Source: Stictocephala bisonia (Eukaryota; Arthropoda; Insecta; Hemiptera; Membracidae). Taken from it: a stretch of DNA of 64,000 nt. The DNA lies in contig JAQJVL010000309.1 in NCBI GenBank assembly GCA_035578905.1, positions 697,501-761,500 of the forward strand, written 5' to 3'. Position numbers and translations under genes: made by a program. Positions 52,587 to 63,648 of this stretch are shown piece after piece. Below the pieces are notes generated by a model. That model saw only the letters and a program-made list of their open reading frames with translations. It was not told the origin of the DNA and searched no databases. Positions within the stretch are counted from its first letter, which is position 1; every line of letters begins with the position of its first letter.

Positions 52587-54905
52587 GGAATTCTTTCAAA
52601 GCCTCTGGGACAATCAGTAAACACCCAATCACACAATTTTGGTGTCAAGTGTGTGAATGTAGGATGCATGTGCAAAATGTATGTATGAATGTGTCCGACT
52701 GTGTGTGAGTGTTTTAGGCTAGACTAAATAATGACTTTTGCAACACAATTGTTAATTGTATTACGCAATAAAGAAATTATTTATTTATTTATTATTTATA
52801 CTTGTAAATTTGTTGAAACCTTCATCAAACTTCAGTTTTTATTACTAATAATGATAAAAATAAATAATTACATTTAATGATTTTGTCAGTGGTCTTTCCT
52901 ATTTCTGATGTTCATGTTGAACTGAACTATTTAAAATCATAACTAACAAACTTGTTCACTAAGCTGATTAGTTAATTTCACTCAATCGTTCGTGAAATAA
53001 CATTCTTCCACTCACGCTTTGCCATTACGGTGAATCCTAAATCGGTTGAGTAATGATAATTTTAATTCAGTATGTTATCATTAATTAAATTTTACTGCCT
53101 CTGATGATGCGTATTGTTTGTAAGAACGGACATGAGAAATACCATTTAAAAATACTACTAAAAACACTTGTAAAACCATTATTTATGACATAATCAAGAG
53201 CGTTTGGAGTTGTATACGTCTACACCGCACTAAAGAAATATGGTATTTTACGTCATACACCAGTGCAGTCCTACAGCTTCTGCTACAGAGGTCAGTTATC
53301 AGAATTCGTCAGGTTAGTTAATAAAGACTTATAACAAGGTGTCCAAGAGGTTCAATCCTTGTCCGTTAATTTAATCCTATATCAATAGACTAAAATCTAT
53401 AATTCAATATCTGTTGAAAAGTTACATTTCGATTCCCGAGAAAGACTTTTTGAGCATAGAAGAACATCATCGTGATTTAGAAGTACAACATATTTGAACA
53501 CTTTGAACAGAACCAAATTACAGTAATGGTGGAATAGTGTACTCTTAGAGGAAACAGAGTCCACGAAGTTCCTTGGAATACACCTTGACAAGGGTTGACT
53601 TGGGACGTTCACATTGACAGTATGTGTGCTAGAGTTAACTCAGGCATTTTTTCTCTGCGCAACCTGGCACAATTCTGCTCCCTGGAAGTCTTAAAACTTC
53701 CAGTTTATGGCTTGATCCATACCCACTTAGCCTATGGTATAAGACTTTGGGGTAGCTGTTCTAAATACAAGCTGGAAAGGGTATTTCGACTTCATAAAAG
53801 AGCTGTCAGAACTATTTTTAAATTAAACGTTAGAGAGTCGTGTCGAGAAGCGTTTAGGGAGCTTAGATTATTGACCCTACTCTGCCTCTATATATTGGAG
53901 GTCGCCCTGTACTGCAAGTCAAAGTGCACTTTAACGCGCGGTAGGGATGTTCACTCTTATGAAACTAGAGGAAGGAATAATTACAGAACGCAGAGGCATA
54001 GAAGCGCAGCTTTCGAGCGTCTGCCATCACAAGTGGGTGTAAATTTGCTCCCTGAACAAATTAAAAATCAAAACCTGAATTTGTTCAAGACGTTTAAAAC
54101 ACCTTTTGGTGGAAAATGCTTTTTATTCAGTTGAGGAATTCTTTCAAAGCCTCTGGGACAATCAGTAAACACCCAATCACACAATTCTGGTGTCAAGTTT
54201 GAGCATGGAGGATGCATGTGCAAAATGTATGTATGAATGTGTCCGACTGTGTGTGAGTGTTTTAGGCTAGACTAAATAATGACTTTTGCAACACAATTGT
54301 TAATTGTATTACGCAATAAAGAAATTATTTATTTATTTATTATTTATACTTGTAAATTTGTTGAAACCTTCATCAAACTTCAGTTTTTATTACTAATAAT
54401 GATAAAAATAAATAATTACATTTAATGATTTTGTCAGTGGTCTTTCCTATTTCTGATGTTCATGTTGAACTGAACTATTTAAAATCATAACTAACAAACT
54501 TGTTCACTAAGCTGATTAGTTAATTTCACTCAATCGTTCGTGAAATAACCATCTCTCCACTCCTGCTTTCCAATTACGGTTGAATCGTTATATCGTGTTT
54601 GAGTAATGATAATTTTAATTCAGTTATGTTATCATTAATTAATAATGACTGCCTCTGAAGAGCGTATTGTTTGTAGTAACGGATCTGAGAAAATACCATT
54701 TAAAAAATACCACTTAAAAACCTTAAAACACATTATTTATGACATAATCAAGAACGTTTTGGGTTGTATACGTCTACAACCGCAACTAAAGGAAATATTG
54801 GTTATTTTTTAAGTCCAGTACACTCAGTGCAGTCCTACAGCTTCTGCTAGCAAGTCAGGCAGGTTATCAGAATTCAGTCAGGTTAGTTAATAAAGAACTA
54901 ATAAA
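51683..54905 (+). repeat. Direct tandem duplication (~1.6 kb) of a CR1 3' end plus flank
   Basis: The sequence from about 51683 (ATAACCCAAGGTGTCCCATA) to 53332 recurs from 53333 (ATAACAAGGTGTCCAAGAGG) to about 54905. The second copy has lost part of the RT between 53400 and 53500. Both copies share more than 500 bp beyond the 3' tail of the retroelement, so this is a genomic duplication rather than a second insertion. The centre (51941-52993 against 53496-54546) is nearly identical, while the edges differ by many single-base indels. Confidence 0.92.
53595..54134 (+). pseudogene. Duplicated RT C-terminal domain of the CR1-like element
   Basis: An open stretch of 180 codons identical in wording to the end of the preceding CR1 copy (WDVHIDSMCARVNSGIFSLR to GGKCFLFS). 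It starts inside a gene fragment and has no translation start of its own. It is the coding part of the tandem duplicate, one nine-base deletion and a few substitutions apart from 52040-52586. Confidence 0.9.
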
Positions 54906-54909
54906 TGGT

Positions 54910-57160
54910 TCCAAAGAATTGTTACTAACTTTTCCCTATATTAAACACTAAAAAAATCTAAACTTTGAAAATTACCAGTTTGATTCCCAAATATGTTTTT
55001 TGCCATAGCTAAAAAACTAGTCGAGTTAAAGACATACAGTATCTACTAAAATATTTTACATTGTAATTCACATCATTCCTGAATATTTAATCAAAATCGT
55101 TTGAGCCGTTTTTGAGAAAATTCCATTTTTGTATTTTTTTTCATAAAAATAAAAACTAAACTTTCAAAAAAGTGAAAAAATAGTCTAGATATTGGATAAA
55201 TACACCAACATACCGAATTTAATAAAAATTGATCCATCCCTTTGGTCTCCAGCGAACTGCACATACACACAAACATAAAAATGTTTTCGAAAAAACCAGT
55301 TTTTGGGTTCAGGGGACCCTAAAATGGATTTTTAGACCAACATGTAAAACTTTTTTAGACGATCACAATACTTTCTCTATGCTAACGCATATGGGAGAAG
55401 ATAAAAAGCACAAGGGCATACAAAAATTAACATTTGCTTCTGCAGTCAGTGAATTAGTGGTCATTGTTATAATCTTGGTCAAATAAACTTGAATAAAACT
55501 TAAATAAACAAAGTTTGTATCCCTTAATTTAATATTTTACTTCTATATTCAACATTCGGGGATGTAATTTATATAATTGTGGATAAAAACAGTTGGTTTA
55601 CACGATTCTGTGTGATTAGTTACGTAACTAAGACGCAAATCATTTTTGGAACAAATGGTGGAATGAAATATTTTAATAACAAATTTATAATAGTGATTGT
55701 AAAAACAAAGTACTAAGTAAAATGTAACCCTATATTTATATTAACTAATAATTTAATCATAATACTGTGAACGAGGGATATTTATCAATCAAAATAATTC
55801 ATTTTTCGACAGAGAACAAGATCAATACTCGAGTGAATAAATACAAATTCCAAATAAAATTTATAGTTTAATTTTATAGAGTCATTTGCTGGCAATGTGT
55901 TAGTGTCAAATTTTGTTTTCAGTTTTTGCTCACAACGACCTTGACTCTCTTTTTAGAAACATCTTTTTTAACAATTATTATTTTACTGTTTATTATTACC
56001 AGAGAACATCTTCTTTAATTTAATAAATAATCGTACTTATTATACTCTTTTGAATTTGGCCAACACTTTAGAAAACCAAGGATATTAGCTGATCTCTAAA
56101 CAATTTGTTTGATCTCCAAGTATTAAAAATAAAACAATTTAAACTGTCTAATTAATAACTGTTGAACATAAGGTACAAAAAAATAATAATAATTATAGGG
56201 TATTCAAAGCCTTTTAAAATATTTTAATTTATAACATGTTTTCTATCTTATTATTTAGGTAAACATCTTTAGGCAACATTCTATAATCGGAAAATATGCA
56301 GCATAACTAATATTTTTCTCCTGGTGATATTTTATGCTATTGGTACCATAATATAGTACTTGCAGAAAGTTTTTTTTTTTTCACACCGTCGCAGAAAGAT
56401 TGAAAGCATTCTGCTTTGGGGGCCGACACCTTTGCCAAGGTAAGTCAATCCACAAAATATGCATACCATAGCTCCATTCCACGGCTCTTGAGGAAGCCTT
56501 GGACCTCACGGGAGGGAAACAGCCTTGAACCTAGCATAAGTCTCCTTAGAACATTATGCAACTCCTTCAAGATAAATGTCTCCAGAAACTGGCTCTAACT
56601 AGAATTTATTCCAGACAACTAGGACTTACTTAACTACTTCTTATTATGTTAAAGATAGTTGTATTTTGATTAGTTTTATTATTGATGTTTTGATATCGTA
56701 CATTAAGTAGATTCTACCCGTATGTATTAGTTCCTAATATTACTTAATATCACAATAGGCCTATTATATTTAGTAACTACGTAGTTATTTATTGCTTACT
56801 TTTGTACTTGTTTAGCTACATTATGTTGGTAATCTACTCACAATTTTATGGCCTGTTACTGAACTCCACTTGTATATATTGTTAACGTTCACTTGAAGGC
56901 TTGTATAGCTACTTCTAGTTTTATCTCTATTTATTGTATATACTATTATATAATGTTGTTGCAATAGAAATATTTAATGTAATAAGGCTTTTGTATACTG
57001 TACAAATAGCCCATGGTAAATACTTGTTGGTCAAATGCTGCTGTATCTTACTGCGGTAAAATAGGAAACTGTTGATAGGAATAAATAGGCTAAATAAATA
57101 CCGTCAGTATTCTGTTCTTTTTTAATACAATCATTATTAGGATTACCTTATTTCAATATC
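54910..57160. other. No gene seen
   Basis: AT-rich sequence. Around 55240-55420 and 56380-56620 the composition becomes more balanced and short frames occur, but I recognise no protein or element ends. Confidence 0.45.
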
Positions 57161-57161
57161 A

Positions 57162-57390
57162 TTATGATGTTTTACTTTCATTCAATACTTTGTTGTAAGC
57201 AGGAGTAGGAGTTGTACGACCGATATAAACTTTTAGCCTGGCATTAAACATTGACTTCAGAATTCGCAAACGAATGGGACTGGAAAGGAAGCCGTAGAAC
57301 AACAACCCTTCGCTCCATATTGTGTCAACAAAAGCTACAGATGTTTTTAACATGTTTTCAAACCCATTCTCGATAAATGATGTCAGAGCC
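57162..57390 (-). other. Unidentified protein-like reading frame next to the P-type element
   Basis: The minus strand is open through the 36-bp array and then reads ALTSFIENGFENMLKTSVAF, VDTIWSEGLLFYGFLSSPIR and RLKVYIGRTTPTPAYNKVLN to a stop at 57162. The composition is ordinary for a folded protein, unlike the array. I do not recognise the family. It may be a piece of a host exon or of a transposon cut by the P-type element at 57393. It lacks any visible start. Confidence 0.35.
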
Positions 57391-57392
57391 AG

Positions 57393-57625
57393 GTATTGAC
57401 CCACCTGCCCGCCCATACATGAACATTGGTATTGACCCACCTGTCCGCCCATACACGAAGAGTGGTATTGACTCACCTTCCCACCCATACACGAAGAGTG
57501 GTATTGACTCACCTTCCCACCCATACACGAACAGTGGTATTGACCCACCTGCCCGCCCATACATGAACATTGGTGTTGACCCACCCACCCACCCATACAC
57601 GTACAGTGGTGTTGACCCACAGAGC
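57393..57625 (+). repeat. Left terminal array: six 36-bp units plus a partial
   Basis: Six consecutive exact 36-base periods with unit GTATTGACCCACCTGCCCGC followed by CCATACATGAACATTG, ending in a partial copy. No spacers separate the units. The unit is the inverse complement of that in the right array. Confidence 0.95.
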
Positions 57626-57820
57626 AAAGAATATCTAGAGCGGACACTCAGTGGTGTGGCGTTGAAGCCAAGCACCCCACAAGATGGCGTCTCCCCCTCC
57701 ACTTCTCGACCCAGTACTCCCACGGCCCGAGCGTCATTCGCATTCACTCTTTGATTTCCACGTGTTTCTGTATCACGGCAAGCATTATGTAATGTTATTA
57801 CTGTTTACTTTGATTCCAAA

Positions 57821-60800
57821 ATGCCACACTGTGTTTGTTTTGGTTGTAGCAATAGCACCAAAAAGAAAAAGGAAGGTTTACCATTTCACAGGTAAGCCAT
57901 ATTTTATTCCTTGTTTAGAGTTTGTTTAGAAATTATGATTTTTATAACCTATTTAAATTAAAATTTCCATTTCATTTATGTTCAATGGATTTTACTAAAA
58001 TTAAAAATAACTGTAGTAGGCTACTTCGTCTAAGCATTTAAGTAATCTAATTTGAGCAATTTTGACACTCTATCAGGATTGTAACCCCAGTTCAGCAGGA
58101 CAATTATGAGCCCTCCGTCTGAATATGTTTTCCTAATTTCCGGTTTGGTATGATTTTTATTATCAGTCAAGGTTTGACGAAATCGGAAATTTATCCGCTG
58201 AGATTTATACATGATTAATTTAATTTTTAAAAACTTACATGTTGCCTGATAGTGCTCAAAAGATGTCATGAAGTTGTAAACTTATTTCTATAAGGATTTT
58301 CGCTGTCACGTCCCTTTTTCATCCGACCTTCTCAACCGATTTTTACGAATGAGGTGTTATTTAAAGCTTATGATCTAGCGTATATGCAAAAGGCAATTAA
58401 AAAGGATATTTTGTTTCGGGCTTCGGGCCAATAGCTTTTGATTTATTTCTAGACACTTTAGATTTATTGTAAAACTCAAAAATACCGCTTTAATGTTAGA
58501 AATATTGACATTTAAAAATCGTTACTTTATTTAAAAGGGAGAATATTGTGATATATTATTTAAAGGAACTCGGCCTTAGTTTGAGAATACCATACAGCAT
58601 TTGGTCATGGATTTTGTACCAATTTGAAGATTTTGCATTCCTATGACTTGTTTGACATAAACTTATTATTTTAGGTTTCCAAAGGAACCTGTTCTACGCA
58701 AAAAATGGACAGTTGCAGTAAGACGTAAAAATTGGCAGCCTTCAGATGAATCCCGTGTATGTTCTGACCACTTCACTGAAGCAGACTTCGACAGAACATC
58801 ATTGTGTTAAGTCAGGCTGAGGGAAGGTGTTGTGCCGAGTGTGTTTCCGAGTATTCCTAAGGTAACTACTACCCATAGGCTTCCAGCAAAAAGACTTCAA
58901 TGAGACAGTAACAAAGGAAATTACCAAGGAAACTGAGCAATGCTCAAGCCTTAGTACCGATGAAACTCAGCAATGCATAAGCATTAGTGATTCTGAATGC
59001 TTCAGACAACCGCATAGAAAAAGGTTGAAAAAATCTCTTTCTAATAAACTTAATGATTCACCAAGAAAGCAGGCCTTAAAAAAAGAATTGAGTTTAACTA
59101 AAGATAAACTTTTTCAGGCAAGAAAGAAAGTTAAAATCTTAAGACAGTCTAAAAGAAGGTTAAAGAAAAAAATTGTTAACGTTGAAAACATTTGTAAAGA
59201 TCTAAAAGAAAAACTTAACTTTCAATAAGAAGATTGTACATTACTCAATTCAATATCTCAAAATGCTGACTGTTTAATTAAACGTTCCATAGAAAAGACA
59301 AAAAATCCAAAGTTGAAAAAATGTTACGAAGAACGCTTGAGAGCATTTGCTGTGACACTTCATTTTTTGTCGCCAAAGGCGTATACTGTACCTATGTTCG
59401 CAAAACATTTAATACTGCTTTGCATCATACCCGAACCTTGCGAAGATGGTATAGTAATGTACAGTGCGAACCAGGGTTCTCCACTGAGGTATTAAGAGCT
59501 TTAACAGAATACGCTGCCAAGAGTAAGCACCCTTCAATATGCGCATTACAAATAGATTGTATGGCCATCCAGAAGCACTTAGAATGGGATGGGAAGAAAT
59601 TTCATGGCCCTGTCAATGTTGGAGTACCAGTTTCAGATGATTCGTCAACTTTAGCATCAGAGGTACTCGTTTTCCACCTGGTTTTTTTTAATTCTGCGTG
59701 GAAAATACCTCTGGGATATTTTTTCGTGTCTAGCACAACAAGTGAACAGCTTTGTGGCTTGGTTACTCAAGGTTTGTCACTCGTACATGAAGCTGGGGTG
59801 ACTGTTGTGTCACTGACCTGTGATGGAACATCTTGCAACTTAGCAATGGCAAATAAACTGGGTTGCTCCATATCGACCAAAAATCTTAAAACCTTTTTCC
59901 TCACCCTTGTACGGGAAATCCAGTGTATTTATTTTTAGATCCTCCACACATGCTAAAACTGGTACGTAATACACTAGGAGATTATGGGATCCTAGTGCAA
60001 GGGAAGCAAAGAATAGAGTGGAAGTATATTAAGTTATTGCATGAAGTGCAAAACGAACAGGAATTGCATTTAGGCAACAAACTCACTAAAGATCATGTAC
60101 AATATTGGAGGCAGAAAATGAAAGTTAAGTTGGCTGCACAGGTTTTCAGTAACTCTGTTGCCGATTCACTAAAGTATTTGCTAGAAAATAATGTAAAAGG
60201 ATTTGAAGATTGTAAGGCGACGATTGATTTCTTAAGAACATTTAATGATTTGTTTGATGTATTGAACAGTCAGAGTATAAGAAGTTTTGGTAAAAAAAAG
60301 GCACTGTGTGCTTCAAACATAGTTCAACAATCAAAATGTTTAAATGAGACGGATGATTACATTTGTAGCTTAAAGACTTCTAATGGTGAGGACATTCTAC
60401 AGAGCAAAAGAAAAACTGGCTTCCTTGGGTTTTTAACTTGCATCAAAAGTTCCTTGGGTCTATATGAAGAGCTAGTTGGTAAGCCAGATCTACCATTAAA
60501 ATACTTACCTCTATACAAAGTTAGCCAGGATCACATTGAAAGGTTATTTGGGTACATACGTTCCCGAGGAGGTTCCAATAATAATCCTACCTGTAGGCAA
60601 TTCACTGGAACTTTTAAAAGGCTCTTACTACATAGTGAGCTACAAGACAGCAAAACTGGCAATACTTTCGCTTTGGACAGGTCAGTAATGTTCAAAATCA
60701 GGCAAAAAAAGTCCGAACTTGAAGAAATAAATACCTCCGTTCCCCTATGGAGAACAATGTCAGAAGACGAGCAAAGTAAATTTTGTAATTTGGATGAAAC

Positions 60801-61781
60801 AGATAGTAACTTTTTGAACTGCGTTACAAATGACAACATGAGATCTGACATTGCCTCTGATATTGTTGAATACATCGCCGGATACGTATCCAGATCAACA
60901 GCTGCTAGTATTATAAGCGACCAATGCATATCACTACTTTCGACCGACAAAAGCCGGTAGTGTTTGGCAGGCATCTGGAGGATACGTATGAATGTGGTTT
61001 GTAAGTTTTTTCTTTTTTCTTTTAGTTTTATGATTTACTATTAAGTTAATAAATGTGTGAATGAGCGTGTGATCCAGTTGAAGAGAGCGTGTGTGAGGGT
61101 GTAAGTGGAATTTCATAATCTTATTTTTATTTCTAAGTCTGTTAATTTATTTTATACTTGTAATTACATACATCATTTCACTGTGTTTATTAATATTATT
61201 TACTTTAAAATAGTTTTTTTTTATATATTATAATAGTTATTGTTACTTTTATTCAGTTGCAATTACTGTATTTAAAAACAAAACTGTTATAATTTTAATT
61301 ATTTTTGTATCAGGTTAAGTGGAAGAAGGGACTTTCTAGTCCCAACTTCGCCTGGTTAAATAAAGACGTTTTTCATTTCATTTCATTTCATTTCAAAAGC
61401 AAAGAGACCAACTTAATAACGTGTAAAAATAGGGGTGGTCTTATTCAACCTTCAGTAGAGTAACAACAGTGTGTATGATGAGTGAGACAGTTCTTCGTAC
61501 TAAAATAAAAACTGACAATGTATATAAAAAATATAAAAAATATTTTGGAACAAATGACAGTGGATGTAATAAACAGTTCTGTTGGGAGAAATGTTTTTAT
61601 TAGTGACCATATGTATGAAACAGATCCAGAACAGTGTCACTATGTACTACTCATACGAGCACTCTGCAAAAAGTATTTCAACATAAGGTTAAATTATTAC
61701 TCGAAGAAAGTGAATGAAAAAAACCATTTTAATAGGGTTAGGAATGACTTAACTAAAAAAGTTTTGTTTTTGGGTCAGTGA
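57821..61781 (+). pseudogene. P-element-like (THAP9-type) transposase, broken and interrupted
   Basis: Exon 1 (57821-57891) encodes MPHCVCFGCSNSTKKKKEGL then PFHR, the Cys-x-x/4-Cys start of a THAP DNA-binding domain, ending at donor GTAAGC. Exon 2 starts at 58675 after TTTTAG with FPKEPVLRKKWTVAVRRKNW and SRVCSDHFTEADFD (the C and H zinc ligands). A coiled-coil (KKSLSNKLND...) follows, then CEPGFSTEVLRALTEYA, LTCDGTSCNLAMANKLGC, DPPHMLKLVRN, SQDHIERLFGYIRSRGGSNN and YIAGYVSR, with a C-terminus VFISDHMYETDPEQCHYVLL ending at 61781. This is the P-element/THAP9 order (RNase H-type core with GTP-binding insert). Lesions are TAA after TSLC near 58807, frameshifts near 58902, 59385 and 59895, TAA at 59226, and a retroelement at 60955-61388. 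Dead. Confidence 0.92.
60955..61388 (+). mobile_element. Short 5'-truncated non-LTR insertion inside the P-type transposase
   Basis: CAAAAGC flanks the segment (60948-60954 and 61389-61395), a 7-bp target duplication. The segment ends GGTTAAATAAAGACGTTTTT followed by four or five ATTTC repeats, a typical non-LTR 3' terminus with microsatellite tail. Removing it brings the transposase segments LLSTDK and KETNLITCKNRGGLIQPS together. It encodes no recognisable protein. Confidence 0.88.
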
Positions 61782-61799
61782 AGTAATAAAACGTTTAAC

Positions 61800-62300
61800 A
61801 ATGACTAACGTTTTTCATATATACGTTGTTTGATTCTATTTTTCAACAGCAATTTGTATTCATATAAATTTAATTTTTATGTAAAACACCACTGTAAATA
61901 AAATTAATAAAAGATTGCTTTCTTTTGAAATTTTATTTGTTTAGTTACTATTAATCACCTCATAGTAACATCACAAGCCTAAGATACAACATAACTTTTA
62001 AGTAATCTTTCTTATATTGATCAGATTAAGTCAAAGGCTAACTTCATGGTTTATGTTATTATATATAAATTTGCATTTTATTGGCAAATAATTCATATTG
62101 TAACCATATTTGAGGCCAAACTTTACAACTCTAATAATTTGCAGTGTTTTTTGCTTACAAGCTAAGAAATTGTTACATTTTTCAATTTTCAATAAAACAT
62201 TAAAGAATAATTCAAACAATTTTAGAATAATTACTAATAATTCCATAACATTATTTAATTTATCCATTGACAAAATATTTGAATTACATTAACTAAATTT
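61800..62300. other. Transposon 3' region, no gene seen
   Basis: AT-rich sequence downstream of the P-type transposase stop and before the internal repeat array; no coding signal. Confidence 0.5.
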
Positions 62301-62305
62301 CTAAT

Positions 62306-62545
62306 AGGTCAATACCACTGTATGTGTAGGGGTGGGTGGGTGGGTCAGTACCACTGGATGTGTAGGGGCGGGTGGGTGGGTCAGTACCACTGTACGTTTA
62401 GGGGCAGACGGGTGGGTCAGTACCACTGGACGTGTAGGGGCGGGTGGGTGGGTCAGTACCAATGTAGGTTAGGGCCAGACGGGTGGGTCAGTACCACTGG
62501 ACATGTAGGGGCGGGTGGGTGGGTCAGTACCACCCTACGCGTGAA
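62306..62545 (-). repeat. Internal array of 36-bp-family units
   Basis: Six or seven units such as GGTGGGTGGGTCAGTACCAC followed by TGGACGTGTAGGGGCG, in the orientation of the right terminal array. Units alternate between a GGGCGGGTGGG and a GGGCAGACGGG variant, suggesting amplification of two-unit blocks. Confidence 0.93.
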
Positions 62546-62549
62546 TGGT

Positions 62550-63235
62550 ACACTTTGTTTAAGTGTATGTACCACTTTCTCTGCATTGGAAGTCTAAAAA
62601 AAATTTACACTCATGGTCAGAATAGCTAGGGAGGATGGATGGAAGCTGATGGAATGGAAGATGATAATAAAGTGGTAGAATTGGAAAAGCTGCTGTTTAG
62701 AAACAAAAACACTACACAGCTATGGTCGGGCGCGGCACGGCAGCGGGTTGCGCGAAAGACAGTTTTGTCGCTTTACTATACCTCGATTTCTGGCGAAACA
62801 AAACATTTAATAAAAAAAAGGTTTTAATAAAATTGAAATTTGTTTATTCATCTACAACTTTCCCGCTGACAAAAAGACTCTGACCAATAAATGAAAAACT
62901 TCCTCGCAATGTACTTTTTTTATGTCAAGACTTCCTCGGATTAAAAAATAATTTCAATTAAACCTAATTTACAAAAAACTTAGTCATTGAAAAATTATAA
63001 AAACACTTTTATAGGCTGGAATAACTCTTTCTTTACCTTATATACAAATTTGAACGTATTAGGCCAACGTCTTCTTATTTAAAACGCAGTTTTAGTGAAG
63101 CGGTGCGAATTAAAAACGAGAGCGCCCGAGGCCTTGGTTTGGTCACTAGCACCAGTAGCACCCCACAAGATGTCGGAAAATGTGCTTCACTGACTTACTA
63201 CTGTTAAGGCTGGGGTGTCCGCTCTAGATATTCTT
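62550..63235. other. Transposon sub-terminal region, no gene seen
   Basis: No protein family recognised. The part at 63100-63235 is the inverted counterpart of the left sub-terminal sequence (57617-57720). Confidence 0.5.
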
Positions 63236-63239
63236 TGCT

Positions 63240-63490
63240 CTGTGTGTTGACCCAATACCACTGAACACGTATAGGTGGGCACGTTGTCCAACACCAACAA
63301 CGTTCGGGAGTGCGTTATCACTACTGAACACGTATGCTTGGGTGGGTGGGTCAATACCACTGAACATGTATGGGTGGGAGGGTGAGCCAATACGACTGAA
63401 CATATATGGGTGGGAGGATGGGCCAATACCACTGAACATATATGGGTGGGAGGGTGGGCCAATATCACTGAACATGTATGGGTGGGAGGG
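63240..63490 (-). repeat. Right terminal array of 36-bp units
   Basis: About six units of GGGTGGGAGGGTGGGCCAAT followed by ACCACTGAACATGTAT. The first one or two units (63240-63340) are diverged and contain a CAACACCAACAACGTTCGGG interruption; the later ones are regular. Orientation is opposite to the left array. Confidence 0.93.
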
Positions 63491-63648
63491 TGAACATGTA
63501 TAGTTGAAATAGGGTTATTTCAAACGTAGTAATTAGGGCTAACATACTGTACACAATTTGGATTAAGACTTAAATAATGAAGAACAAATTGTATTCAACA
63601 AAATCTGTCTGTTTTCTACCAACAAATGTACTTGTTTACGATCTTTAA

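Larger units (their letters stand above)
57393..63500 (+). mobile_element. P-superfamily (THAP) transposon bounded by inverted 36-bp repeat arrays
   Basis: A left array of 36-bp units (57393-57625) and a right array in opposite orientation (63240-63490) flank the element. Immediately inside each array is the same inverted sequence, ACAGAGCAAAGAATATCTAG followed by AGCGGACAC (57617-57645 and 63213-63241), and further in a shared CACCCCACAAGATG. A THAP-type transposase lies between. Total length is about 6.1 kb, including a later 434-bp retroelement insertion. Exact ends and an 8-bp target duplication could not be fixed. Confidence 0.75.

Noticed and set aside
56416..56598. 60-codon frame in a slightly GC-richer patch
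   Set aside because: No motif, no splice-site context and no neighbouring coding signal.
57393..57625. CRISPR-like array (regular 36-bp repeats)
   Set aside because: The units follow each other without spacers and the sequence is eukaryotic; it is a minisatellite-type transposon terminus.
59025..59228. Separate small basic coiled-coil gene
   Set aside because: It lies in order between the THAP domain and the catalytic part of the P-type transposase and is its coiled-coil, isolated by a stop.
62322..62597. Gly/Trp-rich 91-codon frame
   Set aside because: Produced by the 36-bp array; not a gene.
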